Positions 41,808 through 50,786 of a stretch of DNA of 64,000 nt are shown piece after piece (position 1 is the stretch's first letter; each line of letters begins with the position of its first letter). A program made the translations under genes and the position numbers. Source of the DNA: JAAFIP01 sp043774625 (lineage in GTDB: Bacteria; Pseudomonadota; Gammaproteobacteria; Burkholderiales; Burkholderiaceae_C); NCBI GenBank assembly GCA_043774625.1, contig JAYVTG010000101.1, positions 1-64,000 of the forward strand, given 5' to 3'. A model generated the notes under the pieces. The model had not been told where the DNA came from, made no database searches, and worked only from the letters and a program-made list of their open reading frames with translations.

Positions 41808-42722
41808 ATGCCGCTTGAACTTTTGTCCGAGCACGCCAGCTTTGGAGGCGCGCAGCGCTTTTACCACCACGATTCGCAAGTAATCGGTTTGTCGATGCGC
41901 TTTGCTGTGTATTTGCCCCCTGCCGAAAAAATGGCGCAGGCGGGCGGCAAAGTGCCTGCCTTAGTCTATCTGGCGGGCCTGACCTGCAATGAAGAAACCT
42001 TCATGACCAAAGTAGGTGCGCAGCAGCACGCCGCGCTGCATGGCATGGCCTTGATAGCGCCCGACACGAGTCCGCGCGGCGCAAACTTGCCGGGCGAGGC
42101 AGATAACTGGGACCTTGGCCTGGCCGCCAGCTTTTACCTGGACGCCACGCAGGCGCCTTGGTCGCAACGCTATCGGCTGGAAAGCTACATCGTGCACGAG
42201 CTGGTGCCGCTGCTGGAGGCCAATTTGCCCATCGACGCCCAGAGCCTTGGCATTACGGGCCATTCGATGGGCGGACATGGCGCACTGACACTGGCACTCA
42301 GACATCCGGGGTTGTTCAAATCCGTGTCCGCTTTCGCACCAATTTGCGCACCCAGCCAATGCCCGTGGGGGCACAAAGCTTTCACCGCTTATCTGGGGCC
42401 AGACCGTGCAGATTGGCTAGCCCATGACGCTTGCGGCTTGATGGCTGCGCAAACCCATGCCCCCTATCCCGGCGGCATCTTGATTGACCAAGGCTTGGCC
42501 GACAAGTTTTTGGCTGAACAACTGCACCCACATGTTTTCGAAGCCGCCTGTAAAAAAGCCCATCAGCCACTCAGCCTGCGTCGCCACGCCGGGTACGACC
42601 ACGGCTACTATTTCGTCAGCACCTTCATGGCAGACCATGTAGCGCACCATGCGCAAGCGTTGCACCTACCAATACCTCAAAATTCATTACTAGAAAAGCG
42701 CGACCAGCTACCAAATAAATAG
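41808..42722 (+). CDS. fghA: S-formylglutathione hydrolase
   Basis: A 304-residue esterase-D-type alpha/beta hydrolase, converting S-formylglutathione to formate and glutathione. The nucleophile is in GHSMGGHGAL, the oxyanion region is YLAGLTCNEETF, the acid is near LIDQGLADKFL, and the catalytic His is in GYDHGYYF. Length and order after frmA are typical of formaldehyde detoxification operons. The C-terminus has a short extra tail (IPQNSLLEKRDQLPNK) made of repeat-like DNA. Confidence 0.94.
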   Translation: MPLELLSEHASFGGAQRFYHHDSQVIGLSMRFAVYLPPAEKMAQAGGKVPALVYLAGLTCNEETFMTKVGAQQHAALHGMALIAPDTSPRGANLPGEADNWDLGLAASFYLDATQAPWSQRYRLESYIVHELVPLLEANLPIDAQSLGITGHSMGGHGALTLALRHPGLFKSVSAFAPICAPSQCPWGHKAFTAYLGPDRADWLAHDACGLMAAQTHAPYPGGILIDQGLADKFLAEQLHPHVFEAACKKAHQPLSLRRHAGYDHGYYFVSTFMADHVAHHAQALHLPIPQNSLLEKRDQLPNK

Positions 42723-42731
42723 CAATTCCAG

Positions 42732-43247
42732 TCAGGCGGCGCGAATTTTTTTCACCAACGCGGTTGTGGAGTAGCCTTCTACGAAATTCAAGGCCAGTGC
42801 TTGGCCGCCATAGCTTTGCACCAGTTGCGCTTCTTTCAACCTGGCCATGTCATAGTCGCCGCCTTTGACCAGGATATCAGGACGCAACTCGTCCAATATC
42901 TCATGAGGTGTGTCCTCATCAAACCAGGTGACGAGCGAGACAGACTCTAGCGCTGCAATCAATGCGCCGCGGTCGTGCTCATTGTTCAATGGTCGCTCTG
43001 GGCCTTTTCCCAGGCGACGGGCAGACGTGTCGGTATTGAGAGCTACCACCAGCGAACCGCCCAGAGCCCGAGCCGCAGCCAGGTAGCTGGCGTGGCCACG
43101 GTGCAACACGTCAAACACACCATTGGTAAACACCACGGGCTTGGGCAGTATGGCCATGCGCGCTGCGGCCTCGCTGCGTGGGGCCAATTTGTGCAAAAAA
43201 TCAGGAGTCAAGAAATCAGTCTTTATGACGGGGGCTCGCTGTAGCAA
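42732..43247 (-). CDS. rfaE2: D-glycero-beta-D-manno-heptose 1-phosphate adenylyltransferase
   Basis: A 171-residue nucleotidyltransferase corresponding to the C-terminal half of HldE. The HxGH-type motif is in TNGVFDVLHRGHASYL, with VALNTDTSARRLGKGPERPL and the KGGDYDM motif. It activates heptose 1-phosphate to ADP-heptose for LPS core synthesis. It is convergent with fghA (9-nt gap) and follows the ferritin-like gene on the same strand with only 2 nt between them. Start at 43247; an internal Met at residue 31 would also keep the full domain. Confidence 0.92.
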   Translation of the reverse strand: MLQRAPVIKTDFLTPDFLHKLAPRSEAAARMAILPKPVVFTNGVFDVLHRGHASYLAAARALGGSLVVALNTDTSARRLGKGPERPLNNEHDRGALIAALESVSLVTWFDEDTPHEILDELRPDILVKGGDYDMARLKEAQLVQSYGGQALALNFVEGYSTTALVKKIRAA

Positions 43248-43249
43248 GC

Positions 43250-44155
43250 TTAACTGGTGTGTGGCACGATGATCTTGGGCGCTACTGAATTTGTAGCTAC
43301 TTGCGCAGCATTGGTAACGGCATCAGCCAGTTCTTTGCTTATTTCTTTACGAAATTTGTTGAGTTCCTGCACGGTTTTAAAGCTCTGATTCATGAGCAGG
43401 CTCATGTTATGCAAGATGCGCTCGACCACCTTGGTTTCCCACACGGCATCAAAGTTGATTTGCTTGTCCAGCCAGTGCTCCAGCCATTCGGGGTTGGGCA
43501 AGCGGCTTTGGATGGTGTCGCGCGGGAAGAGCGATTTGTTCACATGCAAGTTGGTCGGGTGCAAGGCCTGAGCGGTGCGCCGTGCACTGGCCATCAGCAC
43601 GCCCACCTTGGCAAAAGCGCTCTTTGCGTCATTGCCAAAATTGCCAATTGCGCGCTTCATGTAGCGCAAGTAGGCACCGCCGTGGCGGGCTTCATCCTGG
43701 CTTAGGGTGTTGTAAATGTGCTTGATGACCGGCTCGGTATGCCATTCGCTGGCGCGGCGGTACCAGTGGTTCAGGCGAATTTCACCGCAAAAATGCAGCA
43801 TCAGGGTTTCCAGCGGCGGAGCGGGTTCAAACTCAAAGCGCACATCGTGCAGTTCCTGTTCAGTCGGGGTCAGGTCAGGGCGAAAGCGGCGCAGGTATTC
43901 CATCAGCACCAGTGAATGTTTTTGCTCTTCAAAAAACCAGATCGACATGAAGGCCGAAAAGTCACTGTCGTCCTTGTTGTCGCGCAAAAACATTTCGGTG
44001 GCAGGCAAAGCCGACCATTCGGTGATGGCGTTCATCTTGATGGTTTGTGCCTGCTCATCTGATAGTTTGATTTTGTCAAAGCTGGCCCATGGAATGTCTT
44101 TCTCCATGTCCCAGCGCACAGACTCGAGTTGCTTGAATAATTCGGGGTACAACAT
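43250..44155 (-). CDS. Ferritin-like diiron protein (acyl-ACP desaturase/AurF-like fold)
   Basis: A 301-residue helical protein with two ExxH motifs typical of non-heme diiron carboxylate enzymes: WFFEEQKHS and LSQDEARHGG, plus additional Glu in AITEWSALPATEMF and CGEIRLNHWYRR. This pattern fits the stearoyl-ACP desaturase/AurF-like ferritin superfamily. The ATG at 44155 is chosen because AGG lies 5 nt upstream; the ORF can extend to 44167 with a TTG. Reaction unknown; homologues are often annotated as ferritin-like proteins. Unrelated to the SDIMO hydroxylase in sequence. Confidence 0.82.
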   Translation of the reverse strand: MLYPELFKQLESVRWDMEKDIPWASFDKIKLSDEQAQTIKMNAITEWSALPATEMFLRDNKDDSDFSAFMSIWFFEEQKHSLVLMEYLRRFRPDLTPTEQELHDVRFEFEPAPPLETLMLHFCGEIRLNHWYRRASEWHTEPVIKHIYNTLSQDEARHGGAYLRYMKRAIGNFGNDAKSAFAKVGVLMASARRTAQALHPTNLHVNKSLFPRDTIQSRLPNPEWLEHWLDKQINFDAVWETKVVERILHNMSLLMNQSFKTVQELNKFRKEISKELADAVTNAAQVATNSVAPKIIVPHTS

Positions 44156-44256
44156 GTCCGACCTCAATGAAATATTTAGTCTATTTTACGCACTGGCGTG
44201 ACAAATGGATGAAGACGGTAGCATAGCCCTGCATAAAGCTGGTTTATGCCACTGCC

Positions 44257-45231
44257 TCACGTCGCAGTGTGCAAAGGGGAATGGCTCGCTCTCCAGCGCC
44301 CTACAGCTACGCTAATGTCTTGCAAATTTACCAGCGTGGTAACCCCTGCAATGGGTCTTCGCAGGATAGCAGGGCAGTGGCCACCGACCCAGATTTCTAC
44401 AGATTCAGGTAACCGGTGGCGCAGCTCGATCAACCCATTCAAGGCATCTTTGGCATTGTGACTGGCGGTAAAACCCAAGGCAACAATATCGCTATTTTCA
44501 GCGTTTGTTGCCTGCACAATATCGGCTATCGGGGTTTGCGTGCCCAGTGACAGGCAAGTGCAAGATTCCAACGACAACATCACCTCGGCCATCAACAAAC
44601 CCAGCGAATGAAGTTCATTGGGAAAGGTGGTCAGCAGCACGCGAGGATAGGCGCGCTGTAAAGACTGGGGGGAGGCCTCTTGGTCTTGGTGGGTACTGGT
44701 ATGGATGGCGTGGCGCAATACAGTCTGCATGCTTTCTGTGTACAAGTGCTCTTCAAATACCTTCAGCTGCCCTCGGGTCCAGGCGTCGCCTACCAATACA
44801 TTAAGAGGTGCTACCAAGTCGCATATAAAGGCCGCCAGCCCCATTTTCTGTATTGACTGACTCAGCGTTCGGCGTAGTTTGTCGGCATCATGTGACTGAA
44901 TGAGCAGCATAAAAGTTTGCAAATTCTCGCTCGCTGTGCTGTGTAACTGTTGGGGTGTTGGGGTGATGCCGTTACTCAGCAGCTGCAAGGCGACCATGTC
45001 TTGCGACACGATACGTCCCGGGCGATGGCCAGCGTCTAGCAGGCGTTTAACCACGCGCAGTTTTTCCAGTTGATACAACGGGTAAGCGCGTTCGCCAAAA
45101 GCGTCCCGCTGGGGGGCAGGAAAGCCATAGCGCCGTTCCCAGACACGCAAGGTGTCTTTGGACAAACCCGTGTCGCGCTCTACAGCGGCAATCGACATGG
45201 TCATGGCATGCGGTGTGGCAATACTATCCAC
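44257..45231 (-). CDS. litR: MerR-type regulator with B12-binding domain (LitR/CarH photoreceptor family)
   Basis: A 324-residue protein with an N-terminal MerR helix-turn-helix (AAVERDTGLSKDTLRVWERRYGFP) and a C-terminal cobalamin-binding domain. The upper-face light-sensor motif W-x9-EH is intact: Trp151 (GDAWTRGQ) to Glu161-His162; the lower axial His is His208 in NELHSLGLLM. In CarH/LitR proteins, adenosylcobalamin bound here makes repression light-reversible. The GTG at 45231 is preceded by TTGGAG. Divergent to the lipid/oxidative-stress operon at 45531, so it most likely represses that operon in the dark. Confidence 0.9.
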   Translation of the reverse strand: MDSIATPHAMTMSIAAVERDTGLSKDTLRVWERRYGFPAPQRDAFGERAYPLYQLEKLRVVKRLLDAGHRPGRIVSQDMVALQLLSNGITPTPQQLHSTASENLQTFMLLIQSHDADKLRRTLSQSIQKMGLAAFICDLVAPLNVLVGDAWTRGQLKVFEEHLYTESMQTVLRHAIHTSTHQDQEASPQSLQRAYPRVLLTTFPNELHSLGLLMAEVMLSLESCTCLSLGTQTPIADIVQATNAENSDIVALGFTASHNAKDALNGLIELRHRLPESVEIWVGGHCPAILRRPIAGVTTLVNLQDISVAVGRWRASHSPLHTAT

Positions 45232-45396
45232 AGCGTTGAGACTCCAAGATAATCCAAATTTATTATGTAAGGATACGCCTAAGTAGACGGTTTTGGTGTC
45301 GCATCGAAAACGTCCTAGACAAAGTTGGACTCAACGTGCATCATGGCAATGGCTGCCTATAACCCTGACATGCACAGGGTCAATGCGGTTTAATTT

Positions 45397-45408
45397 GTAT
45401 TTTTATAC
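45397..45408. promoter_or_regulatory. Candidate LitR-binding palindrome in the divergent promoter region
   Basis: GTAT-TTTT-ATAC is a perfect AT-rich palindrome in the 299-nt gap between litR and the FAD-oxidoreductase gene. Its position fits a shared operator; binding by LitR is inferred. The rest of this gap shows no gene. Confidence 0.35.
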
Positions 45409-45530
45409 TAGATAGTCACAATATCAACTAATTAGTTTTATTGCTGTACATAAAAACCATGCGCATTACTCCTTATAAATTGCATTGTTCAGCATGGCAT
45501 GGTTCACACCGCAATATCTCCTGATTGATC

Positions 45531-46886
45531 ATGACTTCAACACGCAATGTGGCCGTGGTGGGCTCAGGCATTTCAGGTTTAAGCGCTGCGCATAGTTTGC
45601 TCGGACACGCCAATGTCACGCTGTTTGAGGCGGGCGAGTATTTTGGCGGGCATACCCACACGGTAGACATCACCCTGCCTACGCCCAAAGGCATGGTGTC
45701 GCATGGCATAGACACCGGCTTTTTGGTCTACAACGAGCGAACCTATCCTAACCTGATAGCACTGTTTGAACAATTGCGTGTTGACACCACCCAATCCGAC
45801 ATGTCTTTTTCGGTGCAGGTGCCCGATTTTCAGGATGGCAAAACACTCGAATGGAGCGGTTCGTCCCTAAGCACCGTGTTTGCCCAGCGCAGCAACCTGT
45901 GGAATCCGCGCTTTTTTAAAATGCTCTGGGATGTGATGCGCTTTAACAAGCTGGCCACACAGTTGGCAGTCAGCGGCCAAGAAGCGGCCATGACGCAGCC
46001 GCTCGGCGCTTTTTTGCAAAAGCACAAATTCAGTCAGGAATTTAAAGACTGGTATTTTCTGCCCATGCTCGGCTGCATCTGGAGTTGCCCTGTAGACCAG
46101 ATGCTGCAATTCCCGGTAGCCACCATGGTGCGTTTTTGCCATAACCATGGCCTGCTGCAGGTGACTAACCGGCCCCAGTGGTACACCGTAGCTGGGGGCG
46201 CGCGCCAGTACGTAGACAAAATAGTGGCGGGCATTGCAGACAAACGCCTCAATAGCCCGGTGCAGTTGCTGGTGCGTGACGAGCAAGGCGTGCGCGTGAT
46301 CACACAGAACCATGCAGAGCGGTTTGACAAAGTCGTCATAGCGACTCACGCACCGCAAGCCTTGGCTATGCTGCGCGATGCCAGTGCGCAAGAACGTGCC
46401 GTGTTGGGTGTCATGCGCACGCAAGCCAATCGCGCCGTCTTGCACACCGATGCATCGGTCTTGCCCCAAAAACGCAGTGCCTGGGCGGCCTGGAACTATG
46501 TGTCAAACAGCTCGAAGGCGAACCGGGATGTTACCGATACGCGACCCCCCGACAACCGTGTGTGTCTGCATTACCTGATCAACAAGCTGCAACCCATTCC
46601 GTTCACGCAACCCGTGGTGGTGTCATTGAATCTAACATCGGACATAGAGCGTAAACACGTCATGGGCGAATTTGAATATGCGCATCCGGTGTTTGATGCG
46701 GCAGCGATTGACGCACAAAAACAGTTGCCAGCTTTGCAAGGGCAGCGCAACACGTATTTTTGTGGTGCCTGGACGGGCTATGGATTTCACGAAGACGGCC
46801 TGCGCTCGGGCTTGTCTGTGGCACGGCAAATGCTAAGCCAGTGGCACGGCGCGCAGCAAGCTGAGCCAAGCGAGGCCATGGCATGA
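45531..46886 (+). CDS. FAD-dependent oxidoreductase (NAD(P)-binding, amine oxidase-like)
   Basis: A 451-residue flavoprotein with an N-terminal dinucleotide-binding motif VVGSGISGLSAAHSL and a C-terminal FAD-contact region FCGAWTGYGFHEDGLRSG. It belongs to the family always found with DUF1365 and cyclopropane-synthase-like genes in light/singlet-oxygen-responsive operons of Proteobacteria, where it is thought to act on fatty-acyl chains. Start ATG 45531; a TTG at 45525 is possible. Its stop overlaps the next start (ATGA), so the operon is tightly coupled. Confidence 0.9.
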   Translation: MTSTRNVAVVGSGISGLSAAHSLLGHANVTLFEAGEYFGGHTHTVDITLPTPKGMVSHGIDTGFLVYNERTYPNLIALFEQLRVDTTQSDMSFSVQVPDFQDGKTLEWSGSSLSTVFAQRSNLWNPRFFKMLWDVMRFNKLATQLAVSGQEAAMTQPLGAFLQKHKFSQEFKDWYFLPMLGCIWSCPVDQMLQFPVATMVRFCHNHGLLQVTNRPQWYTVAGGARQYVDKIVAGIADKRLNSPVQLLVRDEQGVRVITQNHAERFDKVVIATHAPQALAMLRDASAQERAVLGVMRTQANRAVLHTDASVLPQKRSAWAAWNYVSNSSKANRDVTDTRPPDNRVCLHYLINKLQPIPFTQPVVVSLNLTSDIERKHVMGEFEYAHPVFDAAAIDAQKQLPALQGQRNTYFCGAWTGYGFHEDGLRSGLSVARQMLSQWHGAQQAEPSEAMA

Positions 46887-47650
46887 ACACACGGGCAAAT
46901 AGCACCCAAGCTCTGATTGGTTTTGGCCAGGTGCGCCATACACGCTTACGGCCCAAGCGCAACGCCTTTGCCTACCCCACCTATTTTCTAATGCTACCCA
47001 TGCGGCAACTGGCCACAGAGCCCCATGCCCTGCTTGCGCGCAACCGTTGGGCCGCGTTGAGTTTTTATGACCGTGACCACGGCGTGGGCGGTGATAACGC
47101 CTTGCAGTGGCTGGATGCGTTGCTGCGCAGCGAAGGCATTAGCGATGCTACAGGAGAGGCGTGGTTGCAGGCTTACCCACGCGTGCTGGGCCACACCTTC
47201 AAGCCCGTGAGTTTTTGGTACTGCCACCGTGCAGACGGCAGCCTGCGTGCCGTGGTGGTCGAAGTGAACAACACCTTTGGCGAGCGCCATGTGTATTTGC
47301 TGGACGCACCGGCTTATGGCGCAGAGCAGTTGGCCAACAAGGTCTTTCACGTCTCGCCGTTTTGCGCTACCGAAGGCCTGTACCGCTTTCGCTTTATGGT
47401 CACACCACAACGCGACCGGCTGGTGGCGCGCATTGACTATGACGATGCGCAAGGCGCGCTGATCAACACGTCGGTGAGCGGTGCGCTCGAACCCTTGTGC
47501 GCGCGCAGCCAGCGCAAAGCCCTGCTGCATTACGGTGTGATGACGCTTGGTGTGGTGGCGCGCATCCATTGGCAAGCACTGCGGCTGTGGCTGCGGCGCG
47601 TTCCTTTCTTTAAAAAACCAACGCCCCCTTCTGTTTTGGTAACACGATGA
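46883..47650 (+). CDS. DUF1365 family protein
   Basis: A 255-residue protein with the family signatures GQVRHTRLRPKRNAFAYPTY, YPRVLGHTFKPVSFWYCH and VEVNNTFGERHVYLL. The biochemical role is unknown, but the gene is constantly linked to the oxidoreductase and the fatty-acyl methyltransferase on either side. It overlaps both neighbours by 4 nt (ATGA at each junction). Confidence 0.9.
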   Translation: MNTRANSTQALIGFGQVRHTRLRPKRNAFAYPTYFLMLPMRQLATEPHALLARNRWAALSFYDRDHGVGGDNALQWLDALLRSEGISDATGEAWLQAYPRVLGHTFKPVSFWYCHRADGSLRAVVVEVNNTFGERHVYLLDAPAYGAEQLANKVFHVSPFCATEGLYRFRFMVTPQRDRLVARIDYDDAQGALINTSVSGALEPLCARSQRKALLHYGVMTLGVVARIHWQALRLWLRRVPFFKKPTPPSVLVTR

Positions 47651-48915
47651 ACGACAACCTATTAGGACTCACCAGTTCTGCCGCAAGCGTGCCTACGCAT
47701 GAAAAGGCACACCCGCATACGCCAACAGGTGCACCTGCGGCTGCACGCACCTGCTTCAAGCTCTTGCAAAAACTGCGCCACGGCACGCTTACCGTGCAAT
47801 TGCCAGACGGCAGCCTGCGCCGCTATGGCAGCCCCGACGCGAGTCACCCGTTAACCGCCACCTTACATTTGCACAACTACAACGTCTGCGCTGCTGCGCT
47901 CAAGTCAGGCGATATTGGCTTTGCAGAAAGCTATATCGCAGGCGACTGGACAACGCCCAGCTTGCCAGACTTGTTGCGCATCTTCATCGCCAATCGCCGC
48001 GAAGTCGAAGACGTGATTTATGGCACCTGGCTGGGCCGCCTGGCCTACCGCGTCAAGCATTTGCTCAATCGCAATACCAAAACCAATAGCCAAAAAAATA
48101 TCCACGCGCACTACGACCTGGGTAATGCGTTTTACCAGCTCTGGCTAGACGGCACGATGAACTATTCGTCGGCCTGGTTTGACGGCGACCAGACGAAACC
48201 CATGGTGGACGCGCAGCATGCCAAAGTGCGCCGCGCCTTGCGCATGGCGCAGGTTAAACCCGGCGACCGCGTGCTGGAAATTGGCTGCGGCTGGGGTGCA
48301 TTGGCGGAAAAAGCGGCCACTGAATTTGGTGCCCATATCACGGGCGTTACCCTGTCTACCGAACAACTGGCCTATGCGCAAAACCGCATGGCCGTGCTGG
48401 GCAAGGCTGAGCAAGCAGACCTGCGCCTGCAAGACTACCGCGACATTACAGATGCCCCCTTTGATGCGATTTGTTCCATCGAAATGCTCGAAGCCGTAGG
48501 CAGGTCTTTCTGGCCACAGTACTTTGCAAGCCTGGCTCGGCTGCTCAAACCCGGTGGACAAGCTTGCATCCAGTCCATCGTGATCGACGATAGCCTGTTT
48601 GCACGCTATATCAACTCTACAGACTTCATCCAGCAATACATCTTTCCCGGTGGCTGCCTGCCTTGCCCGAGCGAGCTGCGCAAGCAGGCCACTGCCGCAG
48701 GCTTGCAAGTCGTTGATGAATTCGCGTTTGGCCAGGACTACGCAGAAACACTGCGCCGTTGGCGTGCTGACTTTATGGCACATCAAGAACTGGTGCTGGC
48801 CAATGGTTTTGATGCGCGCTTTGTTCGCATCTGGGAGTTTTACCTGGCTTATTGCGAAGCGGCGTTTGCCGAGTCGAATATCGATGTTGTGCAGGTCACG
48901 CTGCGCAAGGCCTGA
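47647..48915 (+). CDS. cfa-like: Cyclopropane-fatty-acyl-phospholipid synthase family methyltransferase
   Basis: A 422-residue SAM-dependent methyltransferase. SAM-binding motif GDRVLEIGCGWGALAEKAA, with the family segments AHYDLGNAFYQLWLDGTMNYSSAWF and SIEMLEAVGRSFWPQY and the C-terminal EFYLAYCEAAFAE. It methylates unsaturated acyl chains of membrane phospholipids, producing cyclopropane or, in related light/singlet-oxygen operons, methylated precursors of furan fatty acids. The start overlaps the DUF1365 stop. Confidence 0.92.
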   Translation: MNDNLLGLTSSAASVPTHEKAHPHTPTGAPAAARTCFKLLQKLRHGTLTVQLPDGSLRRYGSPDASHPLTATLHLHNYNVCAAALKSGDIGFAESYIAGDWTTPSLPDLLRIFIANRREVEDVIYGTWLGRLAYRVKHLLNRNTKTNSQKNIHAHYDLGNAFYQLWLDGTMNYSSAWFDGDQTKPMVDAQHAKVRRALRMAQVKPGDRVLEIGCGWGALAEKAATEFGAHITGVTLSTEQLAYAQNRMAVLGKAEQADLRLQDYRDITDAPFDAICSIEMLEAVGRSFWPQYFASLARLLKPGGQACIQSIVIDDSLFARYINSTDFIQQYIFPGGCLPCPSELRKQATAAGLQVVDEFAFGQDYAETLRRWRADFMAHQELVLANGFDARFVRIWEFYLAYCEAAFAESNIDVVQVTLRKA

Positions 48916-48940
48916 GCAAACCTGCCACAGGATATTGAGC

Positions 48941-49510
48941 ATGGTACGCACCATTACTATCAATTTAGTAGCTGCTTGCGCAATGTTTACGCTGGCAATG
49001 GGCGTTTTTGCTACCCAAACGGCATCTGATGCACCCGTGGAAGCTCAAACACTGACCAATGCACGCAAGCTGGGCGCAACGCGACTGAAAGTGTGGGGTT
49101 TTCAAATCTACGATGCCCGGCTGTGGGTAGAACCCGACTTTTCAGCTGATGACTACACCAAGAGCAGTTTTGCACTCGAACTTGCCTACTTGCGCAACTT
49201 TGACAAAGACGCTGTAGCGGAGCGCTCTATGCAGGAGATGCGCCGCATTGGCAGCATGACGCTGCAGCAAGAAGCACTTTGGCTTGAAGAAATGCGCCAA
49301 TTGTTCCCAAACATTAAAAAAGGTGACCGCATCACCGGTGTCAACCTGCCGGGCGCGGGCGCGGCGTTTAGCAAAAACGGCAAGGCCATTGGCCAGATAC
49401 GTGACCCAGAATTTGCGCGGCTGTTCTTTGGTATCTGGCTCAGCCCCAAAACCTCTGAACCGCAAATGCGCCGTGCGCTTTTGGGTGGCGACGGTGCGAC
49501 CCAGCGCTAG
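48941..49510 (+). CDS. Chalcone isomerase-like fold protein, exported
   Basis: A 189-residue protein of the chalcone-isomerase-like (CHI) fold family: KLGATRLKVWGFQIYDARLW, YLRNFDKDAVAERSMQEM and the GDRITGVNLPGAGAAF strand. The signal peptide (ITINLVAACAMFTLAMGVFA) is encoded by a copy of the host interspersed repeat. Such proteins probably bind fatty acids in the periplasm. It is 25 nt downstream of the cfa-like gene and belongs to the same operon. Confidence 0.85.
   Translation: MVRTITINLVAACAMFTLAMGVFATQTASDAPVEAQTLTNARKLGATRLKVWGFQIYDARLWVEPDFSADDYTKSSFALELAYLRNFDKDAVAERSMQEMRRIGSMTLQQEALWLEEMRQLFPNIKKGDRITGVNLPGAGAAFSKNGKAIGQIRDPEFARLFFGIWLSPKTSEPQMRRALLGGDGATQR
48958..49010 (+). repeat. 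Interspersed repeat encoding the CHI-like signal peptide
   Basis: ATCAATTTAGTAGCTGCTTG then CGCAATGTTTACGCTGGCAA; in frame it reads NLVAACAMFTLAMG, the hydrophobic core of the signal peptide. Confidence 0.75.
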
Positions 49511-50768
49511 TCTTGCCGCGCAACCCGCATGGGCCGCGTCCGATGGCTTGCGCTATGGCCTGCTGGGCTTGCCACTGGCGTTTGTAGCGCTGCCCTTGTA
49601 TGTCATCTTGCCCAACCACTACGCGCGCGAATTTGGCGTGCCGCTAGCCACACTGGGTAGCCTGCTATTGGTGGCGCGTTTGTTTGACGCAGTGATTGAC
49701 CCCTGGCTGGGGCGTGTGAGCGACCGCCTGTTTGCGCGTTCTGCGGCCAGCGTGCTGCGCGTGGGTGCAGCAGGGGCCATCGTGCTGTCGCTCGGTTTTG
49801 CGGCGCTGTTTTTTCCGCCCGTGCGTGGCGATGCCCTGACACTGTGGGCTTTGGCTGCTTTATTGGTTACCTATGTGGCCTACAGCCTGGTCAGTGTGGC
49901 GCACCAAAGCTGGGGTGCACGCCTGGGTGGTGACGAGCTGCAGCGCGGCAAAATTGTCGCTTGGCGCGAAGGGCTGGGTTTGGTGGGCGTGCTGCTAGCC
50001 TCGGTTTTGCCCATTATGGCCGGTTTGCAGGTCACCACGGCAGTGTTGTGTGCGGGTCTGGCGGCAGGCATGTGGGCCTGGTCACGCGCTCGCCAGCCCA
50101 CGGCTCATGCGCATGCCGCGCATGCCACAGTGTCTGTGTGGCTGCCTTTTTCGCGCCCCGGCTTTCGCGGCTTGTTGGCGGTGTTCATGGTCAACGGCAT
50201 TGCCAGTGCCATACCCGCCACCCTGGTTTTGTTTTTTATCCAGGACCGCTTGCAAGCGCCCAAAGCGCTGGAAGGCGCGTTTCTGGGCGCCTATTTTTTA
50301 ACCGCTGCCCTGTCCCTGCCAGCCTGGCTGCGCGGCGTGGCGCGCTTTGGGCTGTGGCGTGTGTGGTTTGCAGGCATGCTCCTGGCGGTAGCCGTGTTTA
50401 TTTTTGCCGCCACGCTGGGTGCGGGTGATGTGGCCGCCTTCCTGCTCGTGTGTGCCCTGTCGGGCATCGCGTTGGCTGCAGACCTGGCGGCGCCCAGTGC
50501 ATTGCTGACGGGCTTGATTGGTAAAAGCGGTGATCAAGGTGCCAACGAGGGAGCCTATTTTGGCTGGTGGAACTTTGCCACCAAGCTCAATTTGGCATTG
50601 GCTGCGGGCTTAAGTTTGCCCCTGCTGAGCGTGTTTGGCTACAGCCCCGGTGCACGCTCAGAGCAAGCTTTGCAAGCCCTGGTGCTGGCCTATTGCATAT
50701 TGCCCTGCGCTCTTAAATTAATAGCTGCTTGCGCACTGTTTACGCTGGCAAAAGGCCAAAAACTCTGA
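49485..50768 (+). CDS. MFS transporter (sugar-cation symporter-like)
   Basis: A 427-residue polytopic protein with about 12 transmembrane helices. Typical early motifs are GLPLAFVALPLYVILPNHYA and VARLFDAVIDPWLGRVSDR, as in the GPH/melibiose-type MFS branch that accompanies singlet-oxygen-response operons. The start is a GTG overlapping the end of the CHI-like gene; a GTG at 49494 is an alternative. Its last 18 residues (KLIAACALFTLAKGQKL) come from a copy of the host repeat. Confidence 0.82.
   Translation: MATVRPSASLAAQPAWAASDGLRYGLLGLPLAFVALPLYVILPNHYAREFGVPLATLGSLLLVARLFDAVIDPWLGRVSDRLFARSAASVLRVGAAGAIVLSLGFAALFFPPVRGDALTLWALAALLVTYVAYSLVSVAHQSWGARLGGDELQRGKIVAWREGLGLVGVLLASVLPIMAGLQVTTAVLCAGLAAGMWAWSRARQPTAHAHAAHATVSVWLPFSRPGFRGLLAVFMVNGIASAIPATLVLFFIQDRLQAPKALEGAFLGAYFLTAALSLPAWLRGVARFGLWRVWFAGMLLAVAVFIFAATLGAGDVAAFLLVCALSGIALAADLAAPSALLTGLIGKSGDQGANEGAYFGWWNFATKLNLALAAGLSLPLLSVFGYSPGARSEQALQALVLAYCILPCALKLIAACALFTLAKGQKL
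50714..50760 (+). repeat. Interspersed repeat at the MFS C-terminus
   Basis: TTAAATTAATAGCTGCTTGC then GCACTGTTTACGCTGGCAAA. It provides the last in-frame codons of the transporter and so extends its C-terminus. Confidence 0.75.
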
Positions 50769-50786
50769 CAATTGAAAGGAAATACC

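Noticed and set aside
40647..42722. frmA-fghA as part of the monooxygenase island
   Set aside because: They lie beyond the IS element on the opposite strand and are common housekeeping genes for formaldehyde detoxification; no evidence ties them to the operon.
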